64,000 nucleotides of DNA from Microcosmobacter sp040493455 (lineage in GTDB: Bacteria > Bacteroidota > Bacteroidia > Flavobacteriales > Flavobacteriaceae): NCBI RefSeq assembly GCF_040493455.1, contig NZ_JANFDA010000008.1, forward strand, positions 1 to 64,000. The letters run 5' to 3'. Made by a program: the position numbers and the translations under genes. How positions within the stretch are numbered: the first letter of the stretch is position 1; the number at the start of each line of letters is the position of its first letter. Under the pieces are notes generated by a model. That model made no database searches and was not told the origin of the DNA. It saw only the letters and a program-made list of their open reading frames with translations. Shown here piece after piece: positions 1-8,486 of this stretch.

Positions 1-1831
1 CATGGTAGGTCACCGTGTAGTCCGCTGGATCCTGGGTGCCCAAAACCTCTGCATCCGCCTCAGTAAGGGTAAAGGCCGTGAAACCATCTGCCACCGCATC
101 GTCGCACTCCTCTAATGGTGTCAATACGGCTGGGATAGAAAGAGTATTTATTGTTAATTGAAATGATCCAACTTCAAAACAGTTCGTTGCTGTTTCCACA
201 ACTCTTACATAAATCACCTCTCCATCTGTTCCAAGGTAAGCAGCTGGGTTAACAGAATTTAAATCATTTTCAGCATCATTTTGACTATTGTAATAAGTAA
301 CTGTATAATCAGCTGGGTCAGCAGGAGCTAATAAATCTGCTACTGCATCATTTAAATCAAAAGTTGCAGTATTAGTTACACTACATTCTGATATTGAAAC
401 ATTGTCATTTAGTGTAAATGCACCACCTATAGTTATAACAACTTCATCTTGAGTAGTACAAGGATCTCCAAAGACGGCATCGAATCCTTCGGCAATAAGC
501 GTATAAGTACCAGACTCTGTCACGGTAAGTGTAGAACCAGTTTCTCCAGGAATGGTTACACCATCTTTTTGCCATTCAAAAGTATTAAAAGCTCCATTGA
601 AATCAGGATTAATTGTATAATCTGCTCCATTACAAATCTCTTGATCTAATCCTAAATCGACTTGACAAATAATATCACAACTTGTGTCTGATGTGGAATT
701 TGGATTCAATTCTAGATTAATAAACCCTGCACTTTGAGCAAAGTTTGTTATCAATAACATGTAATATGAGTTCGCAGGTGCGTTGAGTATTGTGATTTGC
801 TCTATAGCTGCAGCTGAGAAGCTACAATCAACCTGAGTTGAAGAGTTTAAGTTTTCTGGACCACAAACAGGCTCAGAAAAAGGTCCCCAAATAATGAAGT
901 CAACATCTATACCAGTTCCTGTTTGGTTTTGACCAGTATACTGTGTTAGAGTGAAAAATAAATTACCAGGTGTGTCACTTGTCTGCAAGAAATACCATCT
1001 CGGATCTGGCTGGCTTCCTAAACAGTCATAATCTATTCCCGATTCGGCGGTGGCATCACCAGTTGGAGAAGGTACGTTTTCGATCCCTGAACATATCGGA
1101 AGTGCTCCTGCACATGTATCATTATCTTTTACTTCTACAGTTATTGTGACTGAGTCGGAGCAACCTAATGGGTTGTCATCTGTTACTGTAAAGGTCACCG
1201 TATAGGTTCCAGGATTAGCATATGCATGATTTACAGTTGTACCAGCATCTGTCTGGGTATCTCCAAAGTCCCACTCATAGGTCGCTAAATTTCCACCTAC
1301 TGAGAATGTAGCACTTCCATTGAATTCGATAATATCTCCTGGATCTACTTCAATAATTCCGCCAACAGCAGCAGGATTGGTACTGTCTATTGATGCTACA
1401 ATATCTTGACAAGGTGTAGCACAAGTTATCTCTGCAGCCCAACCTGTTGTGGTTCCTGTTGCATTAGATTGAAATTCAATTGTTAAACATCCAGACGTAT
1501 TTGTATCACTCGCTTGAATAACACCAGGAGCAGCGACGCCACTAAAAGTACCTATAATTGGAGCAGTGGTATCATCTCCATCATATATGGTTAGCGTATC
1601 TGAATTTAACTGTGTACTGAATTCAGTGAAATTTAAAATGATAAAGTCTCCTGGGTTATCGGCACAAATCGTTGTGACTAAATTCTCATTACTAGAGTAA
1701 TTACCATTTTGCCCTCCTGAATCATAAAATATGCCTGTACATTGATTGAATGTACCATTTTGCATATTTAAATCTTGAGCATATCCTGATAAACCAATAA
1801 GTAAAAAAACTATTAAGGTAATATTTCTCAT
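1..1831 (-). CDS. Large T9SS-type secreted adhesin, 5' part (C-terminus outside the window)
   Basis: The minus-strand frame is open from the ATG at 1831 to the window edge, giving about 610 residues without a stop. It begins with a signal peptide (MRNITLIVFLLIGLSGYAQ). Next comes a CUB-like domain (residues about 25-140, containing LTIYDGDD) and a PKD domain (about 155-235, YEWDFGD ... HAYANPGTYTVTFTV). A Cys-containing region and an Ig-like segment follow. The visible part ends in repeated modules of the type DPADYTVTYY ... YVRV. This layout is typical of Bacteroidota proteins that end in a T9SS type B sorting domain, although that end is not visible here. The protein is probably exported and attached to the surface. 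The start lies 13 bp after the stop of the small exported protein at 1845-2318, so the two are probably co-transcribed. The last visible 120 bases are much GC-richer than the rest. Confidence 0.85.
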   Translation of the reverse strand, partial: MRNITLIVFLLIGLSGYAQDLNMQNGTFNQCTGIFYDSGGQNGNYSSNENLVTTICADNPGDFIILNFTEFSTQLNSDTLTIYDGDDTTAPIIGTFSGVAAPGVIQASDTNTSGCLTIEFQSNATGTTTGWAAEITCATPCQDIVASIDSTNPAAVGGIIEVDPGDIIEFNGSATFSVGGNLATYEWDFGDTQTDAGTTVNHAYANPGTYTVTFTVTDDNPLGCSDSVTITVEVKDNDTCAGALPICSGIENVPSPTGDATAESGIDYDCLGSQPDPRWYFLQTSDTPGNLFFTLTQYTGQNQTGTGIDVDFIIWGPFSEPVCGPENLNSSTQVDCSFSAAAIEQITILNAPANSYYMLLITNFAQSAGFINLELNPNSTSDTSCDIICQVDLGLDQEICNGADYTINPDFNGAFNTFEWQKDGVTIPGETGSTLTVTESGTYTLIAEGFDAVFGDPCTTQDEVVITIGGAFTLNDNVSISECSVTNTATFDLNDAVADLLAPADPADYTVTYYNSQNDAENDLNSVNPAAYLGTDGEVIYVRVVETATNCFEVGSFQLTINTLSIPAVLTPLEECDDAVADGFTAFTLTEADAEVLGTQDPADYTVTYH

Positions 1832-1844
1832 GTGTTGGGGTATA

Positions 1845-2318
1845 TTATTGTCTGTATTGTGAAGTAACTTGTATATAATAATTGGTATTATCTATTCTGT
1901 ATAGATAAGTTCCTTTGCCAAAAAACTTTAGCTTATATTTTAATGGATTGAAAGTATCTAGGTTGAATATTGTATCTCTTTTTAATCCGCTATTAAAATC
2001 ATTAAATAATGGGACTTCAGAAAGTAGTTGACACTTTTTATGTTTTGAGTCATCGTCAACTTTATAAATCAATATTCTGTTTCTAAGCAAATGCTTAATG
2101 TCTTTTAAAACCTGTGCATTTTGCAAAACTTCTTGCTCAGCTTTGTCTTGATAAACCTCTTCAATAAAACCAAGTTCCTTGGCAGTAAGAGGGTCGTTTA
2201 CATTTTTTGAATACTTAATAAATTCTGAAGAAGGACTGTTGTTTTGGGACTGTGCAACTAAAATATTGACACAAAAAAAACTAATAGCAGCCATGAGCAG
2301 CATGCTTTTCTTTATCAT
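1845..2318 (-). CDS. Small exported protein upstream of the adhesin
   Basis: 157 residues. There is a clear signal peptide (MIKKSMLLMAAISFFCVNILVAQ) with a probable cleavage site after VAQ. The mature part has a charged helical segment (about residues 45-85) followed by a beta-rich C-terminus (YLYRIDNTNYYIQV). I do not recognise the family. It is transcribed just ahead of the large adhesin gene, 13 bp apart, and both proteins have export signals. It may be an accessory protein for that adhesin, which is inferred only from position. Confidence 0.7.
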   Translation of the reverse strand: MIKKSMLLMAAISFFCVNILVAQSQNNSPSSEFIKYSKNVNDPLTAKELGFIEEVYQDKAEQEVLQNAQVLKDIKHLLRNRILIYKVDDDSKHKKCQLLSEVPLFNDFNSGLKRDTIFNLDTFNPLKYKLKFFGKGTYLYRIDNTNYYIQVTSQYRQ

Positions 2319-2596
2319 AACATTTAAATTTTTTGAACGCGAAAAGTAGGTAAATTTTATAATTTAGTCACCTTACTATTCTTATTATTTTTTCTTATAT
2401 AAATATAACAGTTGAAGTAGAAAAATTCCTACCTTATAAGTTGAATTAATTTCACCTTTTTTTCTAAGTAATTTAATTGTTTGACTATTAGAATAGTATG
2501 GTGCTATAAGAGTTAAGTTTCGGATTTTATCCTTACTAAGTATTATCATGAAATAATTAAAGTTGTATTTTTAGAAAGGACAAAACCACGCTAACC

Positions 2597-3697
2597 ATGA
2601 TGAGATACTTTCTTCTATTTGCTCTAAGTTTTATGTTTGTTAGTTGTAACCAAGAAAAAAAGGATGATGTTAAAAACCTTGATTATGAAGTAGATACACC
2701 AGTGCTTAATCTCGAAGAGGCTAACCGCTTAGCACAATTGCCACTGCATTGTATGGACACTGAATACCCGTATCGATTAGGACAGACTTTAGGAGATTCA
2801 ACATACTTAAAATCACCTAAAGAATTACACCCTGCATTTTATGGTTGTTTCGACTGGCATTCTGCTGTACATGGCCACTGGAGTCTGGTAAGTTTATTAA
2901 AGCAATTTCCTGAACTCAACAATAGAGATGAAATAAAATCGAAATTACTTCAAAATATATCTAAAGAAAATATTGAAACCGAGATCGCTTACTTCGATGA
3001 CAAGCATAATTCCACATTTGAGCGTACTTATGGTTGGGCTTGGTTATTGAAGCTGGCTGAAGAATTACATACCTGGGATGATCCATTTGCAAAAGAACTA
3101 GAAACAAATCTCCAGCCGCTTACGGATTTAATTGTTGAAAAGTATTTGGAGTTTTTACCAAAACTCAATTATCCCATACGTGTGGGAGAGCATACCAATA
3201 CTGCATTTGGGTTAACCTTCGCCTATGATTATGCGAAAACTCTGAATCATGTAGATTTGAAGGCTCTGATTGAGCAAAGAACTAAAGACTTTTATGCAAA
3301 TGATATAAATTGTCCACTAAACTATGAGCCTAGTGGTTTCGACTTTTTATCACCATGTTTGGAAGAAGCAGCTATTATGAAGCGTGTTTTAAGTACCTCG
3401 GAATTTAAAAATTGGGCTAAAACGTTCTTACCACAATTATCCAATAAAGATTTTGAACTCGATACTGGGAAAGTGTCCGACCGAAAAGATGGAAAGTTAG
3501 TACATCTTGATGGCGTCAATTTTTCTAGAGCTTGGAGTTTAAATGTTATTGCGGAAGGAATTCCAGAATATTCACACTTAAAAACAATTGCAAACCAGCA
3601 TATCAACTACTCATTGCCTAGTATTGTAGACGACAATTACGAAGGAGGGCATTGGCTAGGTAGCTTTGCGATATATGCGTTAAATTCTGTAGATTGA
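2597..3697 (+). CDS. DUF2891-family lipoprotein
   Basis: 366 residues. A short hydrophobic leader ends in a lipobox-like FVSC, so Cys17 is the probable lipidated residue and the protein is probably envelope-anchored. The body matches my memory of the DUF2891 family: FYGCFDWHSAVHGHWSL near residue 80, a Trp/His-rich helical repeat body, and EGGHWLGSFAIYAL at the end. The function of the family is unknown to me. An alternative ATG lies one codon downstream (ATGATG). The stop codon overlaps the TTG start of the NRAMP-like transporter, so it heads the operon with pxpABC. That suggests a role in obtaining or releasing pyroglutamate-type substrates, which is inference from context. Confidence 0.75.
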   Translation: MMRYFLLFALSFMFVSCNQEKKDDVKNLDYEVDTPVLNLEEANRLAQLPLHCMDTEYPYRLGQTLGDSTYLKSPKELHPAFYGCFDWHSAVHGHWSLVSLLKQFPELNNRDEIKSKLLQNISKENIETEIAYFDDKHNSTFERTYGWAWLLKLAEELHTWDDPFAKELETNLQPLTDLIVEKYLEFLPKLNYPIRVGEHTNTAFGLTFAYDYAKTLNHVDLKALIEQRTKDFYANDINCPLNYEPSGFDFLSPCLEEAAIMKRVLSTSEFKNWAKTFLPQLSNKDFELDTGKVSDRKDGKLVHLDGVNFSRAWSLNVIAEGIPEYSHLKTIANQHINYSLPSIVDDNYEGGHWLGSFAIYALNSVD

Positions 3698-4917
3698 AAA
3701 AGTGGTTTAAAAATATAGGACCTGGACCTCTAATTGCAGCGGCATTTATTGGCCCTGGAACAGTAACTGTCTGTACTTTGGCAGGTGCTGGTTTTGGTTA
3801 TGCATTATTATGGGCGATGTTGTTCTCCATTTTTGCTACAATCGTTTTGCAGGAAATGGCAGCTCGGTTAGGTATTGTTACTCAGAAAGGACTGTCTCAG
3901 GTTATTAGAACAGTGATTCAAAACCCGATCTCTAGAGTCATTGTTTTGATCTTAATCATTGCAGCAATAGTCATTGGTAATGCAGCTTATGAAGCTGGGA
4001 ACATCAGCGGAGCTGTCCTTGGACTGGAAAGTATTTTTGGGAATTATGTTCTAGAACTAGGCTCAATCTCCGTGAACTACTTCAGTTTACTAATAGGAGT
4101 TTTGGCCTTTGTGTTATTATATATTGGAAGTTATAAGGCTCTTGAACGTATTTTGATAGCACTGGTCATCTTAATGAGTTTATCCTTTTTAGGAACTGCA
4201 ATTATCACTAAGCCAAATATTGGTGACATTGTTAAAGGGTTATTTACTTTTCAGGCACCTAAGGATAGTTTGTTGACCATTATTGGACTCATAGGAACGA
4301 CAGTTGTGCCTTATAACATCTTTCTACACTCATCTCTAGTTAAGGAAAAATGGAATGCTGTTGAGGATATAAAATTTGCTAAGCGAGATACCATTGTTGC
4401 AGTAATACTAGGAGGTATAGTATCTATGAGTATTATCATTTCTGCGGCGGCTATAGGAAATCAAAGCATTAGTGATGCATCAGGTTTGGCAAAAGCGTTA
4501 GAACCGCTGTTTGGGCAAAATGCAAAGTATTTATTATCTATTGGGTTGTTTGCTGCAGGTATAACTAGTGCTGTTACCGCTCCTTTGGCAGCAGCTTATG
4601 TAACCTCAGGTTGTCTGGGATGGTCTTCAGATTTGAAAGATAAACGATTTCGGATGGTTTGGATATTTATCCTACTACTAGGTGTGTTTTTCTCTTCGAT
4701 TAGTATGAAACCTATTGAGGTTATCAAATTTGCGCAAATAGCTAATGGTCTGTTATTACCTGTAATAGCTGCTTTGCTAATCTATATTATGAACAAGTCC
4801 TCTATATTGGGCAAGTACAAGAATACTGTACTACAGAATAGTCTTAGCCTCATTATCTTAGCTATTACAATTCTATTGGGATTAAAAACCATACTTAAAG
4901 TATTGCAAGTCGTATGA
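3694..4917 (+). CDS. NRAMP-family transporter lacking the metal-site residues
   Basis: 407 residues with about 11 hydrophobic segments. The NRAMP fold is recognisable from GPGPLIAAAFIGPGTVTV in TM1 and TTVVPYNIFLHSSLV in TM6. In metal-transporting NRAMPs these positions read DPGN and MPHN, so Asp, Asn, Met and His of the canonical site are replaced here by Gly, Thr, Val and Tyr. The gene starts at TTG, overlapping the preceding TGA, and its own TGA overlaps the ATG of pxpA (ATGA). Bacillus subtilis has a related arrangement, ycsG beside ycsF. A role in importing 5-oxoproline or a related organic acid is more likely than metal uptake; this is inference from residues and operon. Confidence 0.85.
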   Translation: MKKWFKNIGPGPLIAAAFIGPGTVTVCTLAGAGFGYALLWAMLFSIFATIVLQEMAARLGIVTQKGLSQVIRTVIQNPISRVIVLILIIAAIVIGNAAYEAGNISGAVLGLESIFGNYVLELGSISVNYFSLLIGVLAFVLLYIGSYKALERILIALVILMSLSFLGTAIITKPNIGDIVKGLFTFQAPKDSLLTIIGLIGTTVVPYNIFLHSSLVKEKWNAVEDIKFAKRDTIVAVILGGIVSMSIIISAAAIGNQSISDASGLAKALEPLFGQNAKYLLSIGLFAAGITSAVTAPLAAAYVTSGCLGWSSDLKDKRFRMVWIFILLLGVFFSSISMKPIEVIKFAQIANGLLLPVIAALLIYIMNKSSILGKYKNTVLQNSLSLIILAITILLGLKTILKVLQVV

Positions 4918-5654
4918 TAGCTACTGCGATAGATATTAATGCAGATGTAGGTGAGGGTATAGGTAATGATGCATTGCTCATGCCATTCTTATCATCATGT
5001 AATATCGCTTGTGGTGGACATGCAGGTGATGAACACTCTATGGTTGAGACTGCTAATTTGGCTAAAACGAATAAAGTTAAAGTAGGCGCTCACCCTTCAT
5101 TCCCAGATAAAGAAAACTTTGGTAGGTCTATAATGACAATGTCTTCAGCAGATTTGTATACATCTTTGAAGCAGCAAATTAGAAGCCTGATGCGCGTATT
5201 AAGACCTTTGCGAATACCATTGCATCACGTAAAACCTCATGGAGCATTATATAATTTTGCAGCAAAAGATGAAAAAACCGCACGTGTGGTAATCGAAGTG
5301 ATGAAAAGTATAGCAATGCCCTTATCCTTATATGCACCTTATGGTTCCGTGATTTCTGAAATTGCTATAGCTGAACGAATTCCTGTGACTTTTGAAGCCT
5401 TTATAGATCGGAATTATAATGAAGACTTGTCACTAGTGTCGCGTTCAGAGTCTAATGCTGTGATTTTTAATCCAGAAGAAGCATTAGAACATTTATTGTT
5501 GATGATAAAATGTGGCAAAGTGAAAACTGTAAGTGAGGTTGAAACCTTGATTAAAGCAGAAACGTTTTGTATTCATGGTGATAATCCTGAAGCGGTAAAT
5601 ATTTTGAAATATATTCATACCAACTTGACTGAAATAGGCGTGAAAATTCGTTGA
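4914..5654 (+). CDS. pxpA: 5-oxoprolinase subunit PxpA (LamB/YcsF family)
   Basis: 246 residues, the usual family length. Together with PxpB and PxpC this subunit hydrolyses 5-oxo-L-proline to L-glutamate using ATP. Family motifs are clear: DINADVGEG near the N-terminus, SCNIACGGHAGD, GAHPSFPDKENFGR, HVKPHGALYN, and CIHGDNPEA near the C-terminus. The ATG overlaps the stop of the transporter gene by four bases, which suggests translational coupling. The product is cytosolic and recycles spontaneously formed pyroglutamate or imported pyroglutamate. Confidence 0.95.
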   Translation: MIATAIDINADVGEGIGNDALLMPFLSSCNIACGGHAGDEHSMVETANLAKTNKVKVGAHPSFPDKENFGRSIMTMSSADLYTSLKQQIRSLMRVLRPLRIPLHHVKPHGALYNFAAKDEKTARVVIEVMKSIAMPLSLYAPYGSVISEIAIAERIPVTFEAFIDRNYNEDLSLVSRSESNAVIFNPEEALEHLLLMIKCGKVKTVSEVETLIKAETFCIHGDNPEAVNILKYIHTNLTEIGVKIR

Positions 5655-5659
5655 TTTTT

Positions 5660-6391
5660 ATGAAATACGACCTTGTTTTCAAATCATATAATGAACATTC
5701 CATACTTATAGAATGGCCAAGTCGTATTGAAGAAGATATACTGGAAGATATCCAGATTTTTAAGCAAAAAATTCAGAATTCAGCTAATGAACAAATACTT
5801 TATGTAAATTCAGCATACAATTCATTGTTAGTTGCTTATAGAAATTATATTTCTGAATTAAATACAAAAAGAGCAGAACTTCAAGCGCTTTACAATTCGG
5901 TTTCAAATACTGCAAGATTTGAGCAGCGATTATGGAAAATTCCTGTGTGCTATGACGATACTTTTGCTTTAGATAGTGAAGACATCTGCAACGAAAGAGG
6001 AATTTCAAAATCTGACTTAATTGCGTTGCATACCAATTCAAAATACACTTTGTATTTCATAGGGTTTTTACCAGGATTTATGTACTTGGGAGGATTGGAT
6101 AAACAATTACATATACCAAGACGACAATCTCCTAGAGCAAGAATCAGTAAAGGCGCTGTAGGAATAGGTGATATGCAGACCGGAATTTATCCCAATGTGA
6201 GTCCAGGTGGATGGAATATTATCGGAAATTCACCTTTAGAATTCTTTGATGTAAGTCGTACAGTGCCATGCTTTGCAAAGGCTGGAGATAAACTACAATT
6301 TGTTGCTGTAGATTTGGAAGAACACAGTAGAATTGTAGAACAAGTTACCAAAGGGATATACCAAATAGAAAGCGAGGTGATCCATGATTGA
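5660..6391 (+). CDS. pxpB: 5-oxoprolinase subunit PxpB (KipI/AHS1 family)
   Basis: About 243 residues from the ATG at 5660. A TTG at 5651, overlapping the pxpA stop, is also in frame and would add three residues. The C-terminal half has the carboxyltransferase-like AHS1 motifs: FIGFLPGFMYLGGL, IPRRQSPRARISKGAVGIG, QTGIYPNVSPGGWNIIG and AGDKLQFV. Homologues were first studied as KipI, the kinase inhibitor of B. subtilis. Beside pxpA and pxpC the 5-oxoprolinase role is the better call. The end overlaps the pxpC start by eight bases. Confidence 0.93.
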   Translation: MKYDLVFKSYNEHSILIEWPSRIEEDILEDIQIFKQKIQNSANEQILYVNSAYNSLLVAYRNYISELNTKRAELQALYNSVSNTARFEQRLWKIPVCYDDTFALDSEDICNERGISKSDLIALHTNSKYTLYFIGFLPGFMYLGGLDKQLHIPRRQSPRARISKGAVGIGDMQTGIYPNVSPGGWNIIGNSPLEFFDVSRTVPCFAKAGDKLQFVAVDLEEHSRIVEQVTKGIYQIESEVIHD

Positions 6392-7241
6392 AGTATTGCA
6401 TTCTGGTTTATATACCTCTATACAAGATCAAGGACGTTTTGGATTTCAGGAGTTTGGCGTACCTAGTTCTGGCGCTATGGATCAGTATTCAGCAGATTTG
6501 GCTAATCTGTTATTGGGTAATGATACAAATGACGCTGTGTTGGAAATGACCATTCAAGGTCCTAAGCTTAAGTTTCACTCAGACACTCAGATTGCAATTA
6601 CAGGTGCAGAAATGTCACCAAGCTTGAATGATAAGCCTATTGCGGTACATCAACGTATTGCTATTAATACAGGTGATGTGCTTTCCTTTGGTGCTTTAAA
6701 GCAAGGCTGTAGAACCTATTTAGCGGTAAAGGGAGGGTTTCAATCTAGTGTTATGCTGAATAGTAGAAGTATGTATTCTGGTATTACTGAAACCAAAATG
6801 CTAAAACGAGGCGATACTATCCCTATTGAATCACTAACTTCTGAAACTTCAACAAATAAGGCTTCAATCAAAGCGAATATTAATCATTTGTCTGATAGTG
6901 AATTATCCGTATTCAAAGGGCCAGAGTTCGATAGCTTAGATGAAACAACAATTAAGGTTTTAACAACTACAGAGTTTTCTGTTTCCAATAGCAGTAATCG
7001 TATGGCATATCTGTTCAATGAAGTATTACCAAACGATTTGCCACAAATAATTACAGCACCAAGCCTTCCAGGTACTGTACAATTAACACCTTCAGGACAA
7101 TTGATTGTTTTGGCCAAAGACTGTCAAACCACAGGCGGTTATCCGCGAATTCTACAATTATCGCAAGAGGCGATGCACTGTTTATTTCAAAAAAAAGCAC
7201 AGCAAAAAGTACAGCTAAAGATTGTTGATAACCCTGTGTAA
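6384..7241 (+). CDS. pxpC: 5-oxoprolinase subunit PxpC (KipA/AHS2 family)
   Basis: 285 residues. AHS2 motifs are visible: GLYTSIQDQGRFGFQEFGVP with SGAMD just after it, LEMTIQGPKL, ITGAEMSPSLND, TYLAVKGGF, SNRMAYLF and QTTGGYPRI. It is the partner of PxpB in the ATP-dependent hydrolysis of 5-oxoproline. It is the last gene of the five-gene overlapping operon that begins at 2597. The AHS2 domain resembles biotin-dependent carboxyltransferase subunits, but no biotin domain is encoded nearby. Confidence 0.93.
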   Translation: MIEVLHSGLYTSIQDQGRFGFQEFGVPSSGAMDQYSADLANLLLGNDTNDAVLEMTIQGPKLKFHSDTQIAITGAEMSPSLNDKPIAVHQRIAINTGDVLSFGALKQGCRTYLAVKGGFQSSVMLNSRSMYSGITETKMLKRGDTIPIESLTSETSTNKASIKANINHLSDSELSVFKGPEFDSLDETTIKVLTTTEFSVSNSSNRMAYLFNEVLPNDLPQIITAPSLPGTVQLTPSGQLIVLAKDCQTTGGYPRILQLSQEAMHCLFQKKAQQKVQLKIVDNPV

Positions 7242-7368
7242 GAAATCACTTAAAAAGATTGTATAAAATTTTGCAGGTCTACAGATTTGTACTACTTTAA
7301 ATATTGAATTACTCTACCCCTAAAACGAGCTAATTTATTTTTTCATTAACTAAAAATAAATTTTGATT

Positions 7369-7761
7369 ATGGCAAAACCAACCGGTGTAATCACACCACA
7401 ACAAGCAAAAGATTTGGATACTGAGTTTAACAGTAGACATACTTTAATCAGTACACAGATTGTAAAACGACCAGACAACCGATCTGCATGGTGGTCTTTA
7501 CAAGACATTAGAGATTATTTAGATTATGCCGAGAATCAGGCTCTCGATGATGGCTACACTATGGATGGTATACGTGTATACCTTGGGGCTTACCCTGAAG
7601 ATTCTGAAGGTGTTGGCTATACAACTGTTTTTATGGTTCCAACAGGTAATCAAACCGGTCAGCAAGCTGCAAAAGGAGGAGGAAGCCCAGACTTACCTAA
7701 TGGTAGCGGATTAAATTTTGGTAATAACGGACAACCACCTGAATCGAATTATCCTCAATAA
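7369..7761 (+). CDS. Small conserved-looking hypothetical protein
   Basis: About 130 residues from the ATG at 7369; a TTG two codons upstream is less likely. There is no signal peptide. The first 95 residues look folded (RPDNRSAWWSLQDIRDYLDY, GIRVYLGAYPED). The last 35 are Gly/Asn/Pro-rich and probably disordered (TGQQAAKGGGSPDL ... NFGNNGQ). I do not recognise the family. It lies just ahead of a membrane protein and a histidine kinase on the same strand, with a gap of 11 bp, so the three may form one transcript. Confidence 0.65.
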   Translation: MAKPTGVITPQQAKDLDTEFNSRHTLISTQIVKRPDNRSAWWSLQDIRDYLDYAENQALDDGYTMDGIRVYLGAYPEDSEGVGYTTVFMVPTGNQTGQQAAKGGGSPDLPNGSGLNFGNNGQPPESNYPQ

Positions 7762-7772
7762 GGGTTCTTTTC

Positions 7773-8486
7773 GTGAATGATTTTATATTAAATAATAAGC
7801 ATTGGTTAACTATTAGCCTAGAGTTTACCGCAACTTTATCTTGTTATTTATTATATAATAAAAGTCGTGACTATAGGTTGCGACTTTTTTTATACTATTT
7901 ATTATTAACTGTAGTGATAGAAACTCTAGCGTGCTATACCTATATAATTTATTCCACAAATGATAATGCTTTATATGAAAGCATAAAGAATACAGTGTTT
8001 AGAAAGAATAGTTGGCTATATAATATATATCTTATAGCTGGTATTATGCTGTTAATGTCTTATTTCTCAAGTCTTTTTAAGACATCTAAATTTAAAAAGG
8101 CTGCTTTTTATTTGTACTTAGCCTTTTTGATTTTTTCTGTTTTATCATATGTTATTACTGAGACATTCTTCCGCTTTATTTCTATTTATAGCTTTTTAGC
8201 TGGCTCTATATTTATTTTTATTTCTGTATCATTATATTACTATGAACTATTAAATAGTGAGCAAATTTTAAAGTTCTATAAGTCAGTACATTTTTATGTA
8301 GTTACTACTTTATTGATGTGGTATATATGTATTGCGCCTTTGATGATTTTCACCAGCTTTTTTAATTTAAAAAACCCTAATTTTATTGCGTTTCATGATA
8401 TGGTTATGACATATTCAAACATAATTATGTATCTTACCTTTACTGTATGTTTCATTACATTTTATTCCAAGACGAAGAAATCCTAA
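7773..8486 (+). CDS. Multi-pass membrane protein upstream of a histidine kinase
   Basis: 237 residues with about seven hydrophobic helices and almost no soluble part. It uses a GTG start with an AGGG-like sequence a few bases upstream. The 3' end overlaps the histidine kinase frame by 40 bases, which suggests coupled translation of the two. It resembles a detached membrane sensor module, as in 7TM-type receptors that are fused to kinases in other bacteria. That role is inferred; no ligand-binding motif is visible. Confidence 0.7.
   Translation: MNDFILNNKHWLTISLEFTATLSCYLLYNKSRDYRLRLFLYYLLLTVVIETLACYTYIIYSTNDNALYESIKNTVFRKNSWLYNIYLIAGIMLLMSYFSSLFKTSKFKKAAFYLYLAFLIFSVLSYVITETFFRFISIYSFLAGSIFIFISVSLYYYELLNSEQILKFYKSVHFYVVTTLLMWYICIAPLMIFTSFFNLKNPNFIAFHDMVMTYSNIIMYLTFTVCFITFYSKTKKS

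Noticed and set aside
449..649. 66-residue plus-strand ORF
   Set aside because: It lies opposite the open adhesin frame, which has a signal peptide and clear domains; the plus-strand product has no such features.
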